From: Bacteroidales bacterium
GTDB taxonomy: Bacteria > Bacteroidota > Bacteroidia > Bacteroidales > P3
Assembly: GCA_017469625.1 (NCBI GenBank)
Contig: JAFUGA010000011.1
Location: forward strand, 1 to 54,908
Reading direction: 5' to 3'
Length of the DNA: 54,908 nucleotides
The notes below the pieces were generated by a model, which saw only the letters and a list, made by a program, of their open reading frames with translations, was not told the origin of the DNA and did not search any database. Position numbers and translations under genes: made by a program. Below, in pieces: positions 1-7,710 of this stretch; position 1 is the stretch's first letter, and the number at the start of each line of letters is the position of its first letter.

Positions 1-8
1 CCACTCTT

Positions 9-215
9 ACAAAACTTCGTTCTATTTCTGTAGAACTTTGTTTTAATTTTCTAAAACAAAGAAAGAATTTTCTATCTCTTTGTTTTAATTTCACGAAACA
101 AAGTTTTAATTTTCTAAAACAAAGAAAGAGAATTCTAAAACGAAGTTCTACGAAATTAGAATCAAGTTTTAGAAAATTAAAACGAAGTTCTATAAAAAAC
201 AGAACTTCGCTTTGT
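9..215. repeat. Intergenic modular AAAG/AATT repeat array 1
   Basis: This gene-free stretch is almost wholly made of recurring words: AACAAAG or CTTTGTT alternating with AATT-centred words such as TTTTAATTTTCTA, AGAATTCT and ACGAAATTAGA. One unit is about 20-23 bases and units occur in both orientations. The same words recur at 13919, 21460, 31678, 37298 and 50125. The array lies directly downstream of the leftward gene ending at 267. Bases 216-266 hold nothing I recognise. Confidence 0.8.
183..209 (-). terminator. Intrinsic terminator of the leftward T9SS cargo gene
   Basis: On the minus strand a 9-bp stem (CGAAGTTCT at 183-191 against AGAACTTCG at 201-209) is followed by TTTTAATTTT, as in an intrinsic terminator. 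It lies 58 bases past the stop codon of the gene ending at 267. Its arms are made of the same words as the adjoining repeat array. Confidence 0.55.
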
Positions 216-266
216 GGGTGTATAATTATAAAGTTTGAAAATTTTATTCGGTAAAAAAATGTATTG

Positions 267-1226
267 TTATCTTATTATCAACTTTTCGGAGTAAGAATTG
301 GAGTTTGTTTTTATGTTTAAGATATAACAACCTTGTTGTAAGGATTTTGTATCTATTTGCACTGTGTTATCAAAATATTGTTTTGAGATTAGGGTTCTGC
401 CTGTTATATCTTTAATATCTATATAAGTAATCATTTCTTTGCAAGAGATATTTACAAAATCTTTTGCAGGATTTGGAGAAACCTTAACACTATTTTCTAC
501 AACTTCACTTAAAGAACTTTCTTCATTATCATCATTTTCCTCTGGTACAAGTATAGGAAAAAGATACAAGAACCTAAGACACGTATCACAAGGATTACTC
601 ATAGAACCAAAAACTGTATTGTCCATTTTTATCCATTCATTATTCACTTTGGCAAGTGGGTGGTATGCTTCTCTATCTTCTAAATTGAAACTCTCGCAAT
701 AAGTTTCCCTACCAAAAATACCTGTTTCTGTTATATTTGCATAAGACTCTGGCATTGTTTCTATTGATAATAAAAAATTATCTGATAAGACCAATTCTTC
801 ATAAAAATATATATTGTGAACCACATCATCAAAACCAGGTTCTCCGTATGCTTTTACACAAGTATCGTATGGTACACTTTTTATAAGTCTATCATTTTGA
901 TAAATATTTATATTGCGAAAATAAGAATCAATATTACCACCATCTTCTATATCTATATAATAAAAATCTCCTAAAAAACCGACACCCTTTATTCTAATAG
1001 ATTCCCCTTCTTGTAAAATATACGGTTGGGCTAATTCATAATAATTGAGTCCTCTTCCACCACATACACCTGTTACATATATATTATTGCGTAATGTTCC
1101 TATACACTCATCAACAAAATATGGCTTGTAATAAACAATAGTATCAGGTAATGAAGCCGAAACGTTTTTACTAAATAGAGTAAAAATAATGCTTAGAAAC
1201 AATATTTTTAATAAAGATTTTTTCAT
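267..1226 (-). CDS. Exported protein with T9SS type A sorting domain
   Basis: A 319-residue protein with an N-terminal signal peptide (hydrophobic core at about residues 4-20, then a small-residue cleavage region) and a C-terminal type A T9SS sorting domain at about residues 245-319. That domain is recognised from the VSPNPAKDFVNI start, the ITGR turn and the KLIIR end. Such proteins cross the inner membrane by Sec and are then secreted and anchored by T9SS. The middle part (about 25-240) is cysteine-containing and matches no family I recognise, so its activity is unknown. It follows the 1243-2769 gene with a 16-base gap and is probably in the same operon. Its start codon has an unusually strong Shine-Dalgarno sequence. 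Confidence 0.85.
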   Translation of the reverse strand: MKKSLLKILFLSIIFTLFSKNVSASLPDTIVYYKPYFVDECIGTLRNNIYVTGVCGGRGLNYYELAQPYILQEGESIRIKGVGFLGDFYYIDIEDGGNIDSYFRNINIYQNDRLIKSVPYDTCVKAYGEPGFDDVVHNIYFYEELVLSDNFLLSIETMPESYANITETGIFGRETYCESFNLEDREAYHPLAKVNNEWIKMDNTVFGSMSNPCDTCLRFLYLFPILVPEENDDNEESSLSEVVENSVKVSPNPAKDFVNISCKEMITYIDIKDITGRTLISKQYFDNTVQIDTKSLQQGCYILNIKTNSNSYSEKLIIR

Positions 1227-1233
1227 AAACTAT

Positions 1234-1240
1234 CCTCCTT
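1234..1240 (-). promoter_or_regulatory. Perfect Shine-Dalgarno sequence
   Basis: On the minus strand AAGGAGG lies seven bases before the ATG at 1226 and immediately after the stop codon of the upstream gene. Most other starts in this window have only A-rich leaders, as is usual in Bacteroidota, so this site is an exception. It supports the start at 1226. Confidence 0.7.
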
Positions 1241-1242
1241 CT

Positions 1243-2769
1243 TTAATATTGAATGCAATTTGTTATGTATTTTAATATTTTTAAACAACCATTATCAAAA
1301 TTCCACTTAGATGTATGTGTATTTAAAGATTCTCCATCAAATACCGGTACTCTCTTAAGAATTTTTTTCACTGGCATAATATTATCAATTCCAGATGACA
1401 TGCAATAACTATTAAAATCAGTTTTTTGATTCCATGTATATAACTCACCTGTGCCAGATATACCAACAACCGCTAAATAATTATTATTGTCGTATAGTTT
1501 AAAATTATTTAATATAGTTTTTTCCTCTATAATATTATAGTAAGGTTCACACCAAAATGATGTATTATAATTATAGTGCATTAAATCAAGAGTATGAACT
1601 CTATATTTATATGTGTTATCTGTATCACTTTTTATGGAAGAAAGAAGATATAGTTTTTCGGTAGATTCATTATATTCTATATCTCTTACATTTGTGTAAA
1701 TAGACGAATTATTATAATCCAAAATTAAAGGTTGTTGAAGAAGAGATATGTTAGGTTTAAGACTGTCAGTTGATAGTGTATACATAAAAGCATATACATT
1801 GTTATTAGTATCTGTTATAGTACCAACAAACCCCATTTCATGATGGTCATATCTTTTTGTCAAAAATAATCCATCTCGTAAATAATTGTAAAAATCATTA
1901 CTAACACCCCAATCCATATAGAATGTTCTAATTGTAGGGTTTCCCAAATTTGCTCTTTCATATCTTCTTACTTGAATCATTCTGTTTAAGTCTCCTCTAT
2001 AATCAATAATATTTCCTGTAGATATAGTGTCGTGAATAGTATCTATAATAGTGCCTATTGTATCATATTTAGTCTTAATTATAGTATCATAAACAGGTAA
2101 ATATAAAGCAGTATCATAATGTGCTATAGTAACAATGTATTTATCATTAACCTCTATGTCTTGTAAATGATTTCTTTCATAATGACCTTTGTAATTATAT
2201 TGGTTACTTATATAGTCTATGTAATAAATATCACCACAACCTATGCAACAAAGTACAACAACATCGTCTGTTTGAGACATATTTCCACTACTACCAATAT
2301 TTGTACCTATACAGGCTAAATGAATATTATCCTCGTTATATGCTTTTATTTTTGACAAGGAATTTGTTTCGTAAATGATTTTGTAAGTAAATTCTTCTGT
2401 ATGATAATCAAAAATTTTTCTCATCTGTATGGAACCAATAACCCCATATTGTCCATTATACATACCACAAAAATAGATAACATAATCAAGGATTACAAAA
2501 TCATTAACAGAAAAATATTCTGGAAGAACAAATTTAGAGATTTCTATACTATCAGAGGTCATCAAATAGAAACAATAACATTTACCGTCTTCCTGAGCGA
2601 GCATCACACTCGTATTGTCTTTGTAAATTTCTACTTTAGTTAAACCAGAACTACTCATAGGAGTATATTCCAAAAATTCTCTTATTTCAGAGACAGCACC
2701 TGTAGCAATTTGTGAAAAACTGTAACTACTGATTGCAATAAAAATTAAAAAGAATAATTGTTTTTTCAT
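1243..2769 (-). CDS. Exported protein of unknown function, DTI-rich linker
   Basis: A 508-residue protein beginning with a clear signal peptide (residues 1-20, ending SYSFSQ). I do not recognise a family. The body is rich in tyrosine, aspartate and aromatic residues and reads like a beta-sheet surface protein, possibly propeller-like. Around residues 220-250 there is a low-complexity run of repeated DTI units (for example YDTIIKTKYDTIGTIIDTI). No T9SS sorting domain is visible at the C terminus, which ends TNCIQY. It is the first gene of a probable two-gene leftward operon with the T9SS cargo gene ending at 267 and has its own promoter. Confidence 0.75.
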   Translation of the reverse strand: MKKQLFFLIFIAISSYSFSQIATGAVSEIREFLEYTPMSSSGLTKVEIYKDNTSVMLAQEDGKCYCFYLMTSDSIEISKFVLPEYFSVNDFVILDYVIYFCGMYNGQYGVIGSIQMRKIFDYHTEEFTYKIIYETNSLSKIKAYNEDNIHLACIGTNIGSSGNMSQTDDVVVLCCIGCGDIYYIDYISNQYNYKGHYERNHLQDIEVNDKYIVTIAHYDTALYLPVYDTIIKTKYDTIGTIIDTIHDTISTGNIIDYRGDLNRMIQVRRYERANLGNPTIRTFYMDWGVSNDFYNYLRDGLFLTKRYDHHEMGFVGTITDTNNNVYAFMYTLSTDSLKPNISLLQQPLILDYNNSSIYTNVRDIEYNESTEKLYLLSSIKSDTDNTYKYRVHTLDLMHYNYNTSFWCEPYYNIIEEKTILNNFKLYDNNNYLAVVGISGTGELYTWNQKTDFNSYCMSSGIDNIMPVKKILKRVPVFDGESLNTHTSKWNFDNGCLKILKYITNCIQY

Positions 2770-2798
2770 AACGAAGATGTTTTTATAATTTGAAGTTG

Positions 2799-2829
2799 CA
2801 AATATAGATATTTTTTAATAAAAAACAAA
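2799..2829 (-). promoter_or_regulatory. Bacteroidota-type promoter, exported-protein operon
   Basis: On the minus strand TTTG (2829-2826), 19 bases of spacer and TATATTTG (2806-2799) match the TTTG-N19-21-TAnnTTTG promoter of this phylum. The predicted start lies about 25 bases before the ATG at 2769. Confidence 0.65.
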
Positions 2830-2853
2830 AAATATTGTAAAAAAATAATATAA

Positions 2854-2907
2854 AATATTTTAATTTTTTAAAACGAAGAGATAGAAAATTAAAACGAAGT
2901 TATAGGT
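2854..2907. repeat. Short copy of the modular intergenic repeat
   Basis: About two units of the array words (TTTTAAAACGAAGAGATAG, then AAATTAAAACGAAG) lie between the leftward genes starting at 2769 and ending at 2966. Confidence 0.6.
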
Positions 2908-2965
2908 GAAAAATTTTAGGGAGTAGGAGTGGGGTGTTTTGAGGAAAAAAAATAAGAAGTGCAAA

Positions 2966-4411
2966 TTATTCTTCAAAATCTTCGTTGTCTTCAGATGGAG
3001 TTGTATTAGAAGTTTTTACAAAAATGTTTTCAGAATTGTTATCAAAGTTTATATCTTGTTCTATTTCAATATTTGAATTGTTTTCACAATAAGATTTTAT
3101 TTTTTCTTCGGCCTCAGTGTGTCCCATACTAAGTGCTTGTTGTAAAAATGAACAAGCCTTTTCTTTTTTCTCCATATGTGCATAGTTTATACCGAGAAGA
3201 TAATATATATCAGGTACTTGCTGTTCCAAAAGAAGTGCAGAGTTGAGATATTTAACGGCTTTTTTGTACTTTTTTTGATAAGTGTAATTGCGACCAAGAT
3301 TATAGTATGCGTCAAAAAAGTCTGGCTCCATTTTTACACTCATAAGGTATTCGTTTATAGCATCTTGTACTTTGCCTGTTTTCTCTAATGAAATTCCAAG
3401 ATTGTTATGTGCAAAGGCTGTTTTAGGGTTCATCTTTAAAGCCAAACGAAAATCCAATACTGCAAAATCATACTCTTTCAAATTCGCATAAACTATTCCT
3501 CTATAATTATATGTAGGTGAAAAAGTATCGTTAAGATTTAGTGAAAGGTTGAAACAATATAAGGCTTTCTTGTATTCCTGTAAATAATTGTAGTTTATAC
3601 CTTTAAGAAATAAAGCATAATAATTTGTATCCATAGAAAGACAAGTATCAAGGTCTTTATTAGAAGATTCGTATGCAGATAGTTGCCCTTTACAAATAGC
3701 CCTGTGAAGAAAAACATCATAATCCTTAAATCCCTTTTTTATAGACAGATTGTAGAAAGCAATAGCTGAATTGTATTCGTGTCGTTTCTCTCTTACAAAT
3801 CCTAATATATAGTAGATAACATCTGAATTGTTTTCGCTGATTAGTTCTATACCAGCATTGTAACACTGCATATAGTTATCTTGGCAAAAAAATAATAAAG
3901 TAAGTAAAGTACGAAAAGGATATAAGTCTTCTTTTTCTGTTATCTTGTTGTCTTTTATGTACGAAGAAACAGCATCTGAAAGGTTTTTAAAATCGCTTTT
4001 TGGAAAGGTTTTCATATCTTGCAAAATGGTATTAGGAATATAGCCATCTTGTAGAATATCTTGTATTCTTTCTCCTATAAGTTCGTTGTTGTTTTTCTTT
4101 TTTGCCCAACATATTATCTGAATAATATCTGTCAGAAAATCATTTTCATCTTCGTTATATAGTTTTTGTGCATAGTATTTTGCGTTTTCATAGTCTTTTT
4201 CCAAATATTTTATCTGACAAAGTATTCTTTCCAAACTCTCCATATTGTAGTAATTTTCCTCTTTTGCAGTGGAGTAGATTTTGTATGCTCTTTGAAAATC
4301 ATTTTCATACACTGCTTTTTTCATAATACGAGATACATCAACAGTATCTTGTGCAAAAGATATGTTACACAAAAGAATAAAAAGCAATATGTACTTTAAA
4401 TTTTTTTTCAT
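2966..4411 (-). CDS. Exported tetratricopeptide repeat protein
   Basis: A 481-residue protein with a signal peptide (residues 1-20, ending NISFAQ) followed by helical TPR repeats. At least six consecutive 34-residue units are legible between about residues 195 and 430, with the usual A/G, Y and P spacing (for example AYYNLGRNYTYQKKYKKAV). The tail (about 445-481) is acidic and asparagine-rich, so probably disordered. TPR proteins scaffold protein-protein contacts; the export signal suggests a periplasmic or outer-membrane-associated role, but no partner can be named. It is a single leftward gene, not obviously in an operon with tsaC. Confidence 0.85.
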   Translation of the reverse strand: MKKNLKYILLFILLCNISFAQDTVDVSRIMKKAVYENDFQRAYKIYSTAKEENYYNMESLERILCQIKYLEKDYENAKYYAQKLYNEDENDFLTDIIQIICWAKKKNNNELIGERIQDILQDGYIPNTILQDMKTFPKSDFKNLSDAVSSYIKDNKITEKEDLYPFRTLLTLLFFCQDNYMQCYNAGIELISENNSDVIYYILGFVREKRHEYNSAIAFYNLSIKKGFKDYDVFLHRAICKGQLSAYESSNKDLDTCLSMDTNYYALFLKGINYNYLQEYKKALYCFNLSLNLNDTFSPTYNYRGIVYANLKEYDFAVLDFRLALKMNPKTAFAHNNLGISLEKTGKVQDAINEYLMSVKMEPDFFDAYYNLGRNYTYQKKYKKAVKYLNSALLLEQQVPDIYYLLGINYAHMEKKEKACSFLQQALSMGHTEAEEKIKSYCENNSNIEIEQDINFDNNSENIFVKTSNTTPSEDNEDFEE

Positions 4412-4456
4412 TCACGCAAAGATTTTCTATTAAAACGTATAAAATAAATTTTTGTT

Positions 4457-5074
4457 TTACATTACTATACCTAAACCTTGTCTTTCTATTATAAAATCAT
4501 TATTATCAGTCATATTTACTACAGTAGAAGGGGTGTTTGCACAACCTTCACACTCTATGACTGCATCTACCAATGAGGAATACTTTTCATAGATAAGTTC
4601 AGCATTGCAGTAGTATTCTTCTTCCATACAATCCAAATGCTCTACAGAAGAAACTAAAAGTGGTCTTTGCAATCTTTCCAATATTTCAACGCAAACGGGG
4701 TGTTTTGGTAGTCTTATTCCTATTGTTTTTTTCTTTGATAAAAATATTTTAGGAGTAAGGGTAGAGGAGTTTAAAACAAAAGTAAATCCTTCTGCATCGG
4801 ATTTTTTTATAAAAGAGAATTGGTCTTTGCTCATAGGCTTTACGTATGCAGAAGCCTGAGAAATATCGCTACAAAGTATAGAAAAATTGCTTTTTTCTAA
4901 CGTTTTACCTTTGATAGAAGCAAGACGTTTGGCTGCCTTATGACTGTTTATATCACAGACAAAAGCATATAAAGTATCTGTAGGAATAATGATTACACCG
5001 TCTTCTTGCAAAAGAGAAACGATTTTATTTAATTGATTTTCTTTTATGCTACTATTGTATAACCTTATGTACAT
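4457..5074 (-). CDS. YrdC/Sua5-family protein (TsaC or YciO-like)
   Basis: A 205-residue YrdC-domain protein. The N-terminal nucleotide/tRNA-binding core shows IIIPTDTLYAF, then KRLASIKGK, then the IGIRLPKHP motif and the TPSTVVNMT segment near the end. TsaC/Sua5 enzymes make threonylcarbamoyl-AMP from threonine, bicarbonate and ATP for t6A37 tRNA modification. The layout after KGK (NFSILCSDISQASAYV) looks more like the YciO subfamily, and the usual KxR signature reads KGK here, so true TsaC activity is not certain. It is divergent from tsaB, 89 bases away, which makes a t6A role attractive. The start at 5074 gives the family's normal length. Confidence 0.8.
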   Translation of the reverse strand: MYIRLYNSSIKENQLNKIVSLLQEDGVIIIPTDTLYAFVCDINSHKAAKRLASIKGKTLEKSNFSILCSDISQASAYVKPMSKDQFSFIKKSDAEGFTFVLNSSTLTPKIFLSKKKTIGIRLPKHPVCVEILERLQRPLLVSSVEHLDCMEEEYYCNAELIYEKYSSLVDAVIECEGCANTPSTVVNMTDNNDFIIERQGLGIVM

Positions 5075-5106
5075 AAATTAAAACTTTTAAAAACAACATA
5101 TCTTTT

Positions 5107-5139
5107 TTTGCAAAAATACGATATTTTTTGTTACCTTTG
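5107..5139 (+). promoter_or_regulatory. Promoter of tsaB-trmB
   Basis: TTTG (5107-5110), a 21-base spacer and TACCTTTG (5132-5139) give a near-ideal Bacteroidota promoter, ending 24 bases before the tsaB ATG at 5164. Confidence 0.7.
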
Positions 5140-5163
5140 CAATTCGGAAATTTTTTACATAGA

Positions 5164-5862
5164 ATGAAAGAAGAAAAACCTATAATATTATCTATAGAAA
5201 CTGCTGCAGGAAATTGTTCTGTTTGTCTGTCCAAAGGAGAAGATATAGTAGCATACAAAGAGAACGAAGAACAGAGGCAACATTCTCAGAAACTATCTGT
5301 ATTGATAGAAGAACTGTTTTTTAATACTCCTTATACGATACAGTCTATAAATGCAGTGGCAGTAAGTAAAGGTCCCGGCTCTTATACAGGCTTAAGGATA
5401 GGTGTTTCTTCTGCCAAAGGGATAGCGTATGGTTTGGACGTACCTTTGATAAGTGTAGAAACCTTACAAATATTGGCTTATGGTGCAAGTTTGAAATACA
5501 AAGATGTTCTTTATATGCCTATGATAGATGCAAGAAGAATGGAAGTCTATACTGCAATATATGACGGAGAATTTCAAACCATAAAACCTATTTCTGCGGA
5601 TATAATAGAGGAAGATTTGTATAAAGAGTATCATAAAGATAAAAAGATAGTATTACTTGGCGATGGAGCAGAGAAATGTAAGACAGTCTTAAATGATACT
5701 AATTGTATATATGATTTAGATACACAGTTATCGGCGAAAAATATGGTGAAGTTTGCTTTAGATAAATATATGTTAAAGGATTTTGAAGATGTAGCATATT
5801 TTGAGCCTTATTACTTGAAAGAATTTATTGCACAAAAATCTCACGTTAAAGGATTGTATTAG
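5164..5862 (+). CDS. tsaB: tRNA threonylcarbamoyladenosine biosynthesis protein TsaB
   Basis: TsaB is the inactive ASKHA-fold partner of TsaD in the complex that transfers threonylcarbamoyl to A37 of ANN-decoding tRNAs. The sequence shows the family start ILSIETAAGNCSVCLS, the QRQHSQKL segment and the highly typical KGPGSYTGLRIGVSSAKG motif in the first half. Length from this start is 232 residues, normal for the family. I chose the ATG at 5164 over the upstream TTG at 5128, because the promoter's -7 element overlaps the longer version and the conserved region begins just after MKEEKP. trmB follows after a single base, so the two are surely cotranscribed; the YrdC-family gene is divergent. 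Confidence 0.92.
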   Translation: MKEEKPIILSIETAAGNCSVCLSKGEDIVAYKENEEQRQHSQKLSVLIEELFFNTPYTIQSINAVAVSKGPGSYTGLRIGVSSAKGIAYGLDVPLISVETLQILAYGASLKYKDVLYMPMIDARRMEVYTAIYDGEFQTIKPISADIIEEDLYKEYHKDKKIVLLGDGAEKCKTVLNDTNCIYDLDTQLSAKNMVKFALDKYMLKDFEDVAYFEPYYLKEFIAQKSHVKGLY

Positions 5863-5863
5863 T

Positions 5864-6523
5864 ATGGGTAAAAATAAATTACAACGTTTTGCAGAGAACT
5901 TAACTTTTGATAATCTGTTTCAAATTCCTTATGATGAAATAAAGGATAAGGATTTCTTTTTGAAAGGAAAATGGAACAAAGAGTATTTTCATAACGATAA
6001 CCCTATAGTCTTGGAACTCGGTTGCGGAAAAGGAGAATACACTGTAGGATTGGGAGAAAAATATAAGGATAAAAATTTTATAGGTATAGATATAAAAGGT
6101 GCAAGATTGTGGAGAGGTTGTAAAACAGCGACAGAAAACAATATGAAAAACGTGGCTTTTCTTCGTTGTCATATTCAGATGATTTCTTCTTATTTTGAAA
6201 AGAATGAAGTAGATGAGATTTGGATAACTTTTCCCGACCCACAGTTAAAAAACGAGAACAAAAGATTAACAAATCCACGATTTTTAGAAAGATATGCTAT
6301 GGTGTTGAAAAAAGATGCTATTTTGCACTTAAAAACAGACTCAAGAGAGTTGTATGATTATACAGTAGAAACTCTTGAGAAGGAAAAACACGGCATAATC
6401 TTTGCTACAAGCGATTTGTACAATACAACCATAGAAGAAGACGTTAAAGAAATTCAGACGTTTTATGAAAAGATGTATCTTAAAGAGGGCAAACCTATAA
6501 ATTATATTAAATTTAGATTATAA
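5864..6523 (+). CDS. trmB: tRNA (guanine-N7)-methyltransferase
   Basis: TrmB uses S-adenosylmethionine to methylate G46 in the variable loop of tRNAs. The Rossmann SAM site is visible as LELGCGKGEYTVGL at about residues 52-65, followed by the acidic strand FIGIDIKGARLW and the family motif ITFPDPQLKNENKRL. The length of 219 residues is normal. The ATG at 5864 lies one base after the tsaB stop; a longer in-frame reading from the TTG at 5828 would overlap tsaB and adds nothing conserved. The neighbour makes this a two-gene tRNA modification operon. Confidence 0.93.
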   Translation: MGKNKLQRFAENLTFDNLFQIPYDEIKDKDFFLKGKWNKEYFHNDNPIVLELGCGKGEYTVGLGEKYKDKNFIGIDIKGARLWRGCKTATENNMKNVAFLRCHIQMISSYFEKNEVDEIWITFPDPQLKNENKRLTNPRFLERYAMVLKKDAILHLKTDSRELYDYTVETLEKEKHGIIFATSDLYNTTIEEDVKEIQTFYEKMYLKEGKPINYIKFRL

Positions 6524-6559
6524 AAACATTAGTCAATAATAATTAAAACAAATAAAGAG

Positions 6560-7582
6560 ATGAAAAAAACAATTTTAACATTAGCACTTATTTTTTCAGG
6601 TGTAACTTTGTTTGCACAAAGTGCAGAAGAAACATTGAACAAATGGATTTCAACCTATTCTCAACTTAATACAGAGAAGAATTGGGACGCTATGATTTCA
6701 AGTTTTGAACAATGCAGAAGCGAAATACCTACTTGGGATTTTGCATTCTATTACAAAGGTTTAGCAGAATACAACAAAGAAAACTATCAAGCATCTGTTG
6801 CAGCCTTTACAGAGTTTATTTCAAAAAATCCTGAAGATAAAACCATATTAAACAAAGCCTATATGTTTAGAGCTCAAGCTTTCAACAAACAAGGACTTTC
6901 TAAACAAGCCATAGCAGATTGTGAAGAACTACTAAAAGCAAACCCACAAGACAAAGATGCTATCTTGGAAAAAGCCAATGCACATATGGCTTTAAAAGAT
7001 TATACTTCATATATAGAGGATTTAAAAGCAGTATCAGAGTTAGACCCTAATAATGTGGAATATTACAAAAACATAGCATCTGCTTACGGTATGCAAAAAG
7101 ATTGGCAAGGTGTAATAGATAACCTTACAAAAGCCATAGCAATAAATCCTAACGAAGCAGCATTCTATAATGATAGAGCATTCGCATACTATTCTTTAGA
7201 ACCAAAAGGAGCAGAAAACTTCCAAAAAGCAGTAGAAGATTATTCTAAAGCAGAAGAACTTGGTATGCAAACAACACAACTTTATACTTATAGAGCAGCT
7301 ATAAACAATACTTTGAAGAATTATGATGCTGTTATATCAGATTATAGCAAACTTATAGAATTAAATGCTAATGATATGAACTCTCTTTATCGTAGAGCCA
7401 GCACATATTATAAACAAAACAAATATAAAGAAGCCATAGCAGACTTAAACAAGATTATAGAAAAGGATGCTAAGAACTTAAACGCTTTAAAACTAAGAGC
7501 AAACTGTAGAAGTAAGAGTGGAGATACTAAAGGTGCACAAGCCGATGCTACTCTTATAAAAGAACTTAGTGGTGCAAAATAA
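6560..7582 (+). CDS. Exported tetratricopeptide repeat protein
   Basis: A 340-residue protein with a signal peptide (residues 1-19, ending TLFAQ) and at least seven TPR units filling nearly the whole mature chain. Examples are FYYKGLAEYNKENYQASVAA near residue 65 and SLYRRASTYYKQNKYKEAIA near residue 275. It probably serves as a periplasmic or outer-membrane protein-binding scaffold; no specific partner is evident. It begins 36 bases after trmB in the same direction with no clear promoter between, so it may be read from the tsaB promoter. A hairpin terminator follows at 7624. Confidence 0.85.
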   Translation: MKKTILTLALIFSGVTLFAQSAEETLNKWISTYSQLNTEKNWDAMISSFEQCRSEIPTWDFAFYYKGLAEYNKENYQASVAAFTEFISKNPEDKTILNKAYMFRAQAFNKQGLSKQAIADCEELLKANPQDKDAILEKANAHMALKDYTSYIEDLKAVSELDPNNVEYYKNIASAYGMQKDWQGVIDNLTKAIAINPNEAAFYNDRAFAYYSLEPKGAENFQKAVEDYSKAEELGMQTTQLYTYRAAINNTLKNYDAVISDYSKLIELNANDMNSLYRRASTYYKQNKYKEAIADLNKIIEKDAKNLNALKLRANCRSKSGDTKGAQADATLIKELSGAK

Positions 7583-7616
7583 TAAAAGAAAGTTTTATTA
7601 GTTTGAAAAAAAATTA

Positions 7617-7624
7617 TATCTTTG
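7617..7624 (+). promoter_or_regulatory. Possible promoter -7 element before mutA
   Basis: TATCTTTG matches TAnnTTTG exactly and is followed by CAAC, as at several other starts here (33604, 29744). A TTTG at 7602-7605 is only 11 bases upstream, which is short, so the -33 element is uncertain. The last base is the first base of the following hairpin. Confidence 0.45.
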
Positions 7625-7660
7625 CAACTGTGAAAGTTATTCTTTCATAGTTGCTTTTTT
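7624..7660 (+). terminator. Intrinsic terminator after the TPR gene
   Basis: GCAACTGTGAAAG (7624-7636) pairs with CTTTCATAGTTGC (7642-7654) with one wobble pair around a five-base loop, and seven T residues follow at once. It ends the tsaB-trmB-TPR transcript, and could act on any transcript started nearby toward mutA. Confidence 0.75.
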
Positions 7661-7710
7661 TATAAACAGGAAAGCATAAAGAAATAAACACAAAGAAATA
7701 AAAACATATT

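Noticed and set aside
5128-5163. Longer tsaB start at TTG 5128
   Set aside because: It lies in the promoter -7 element and adds no conserved residues.
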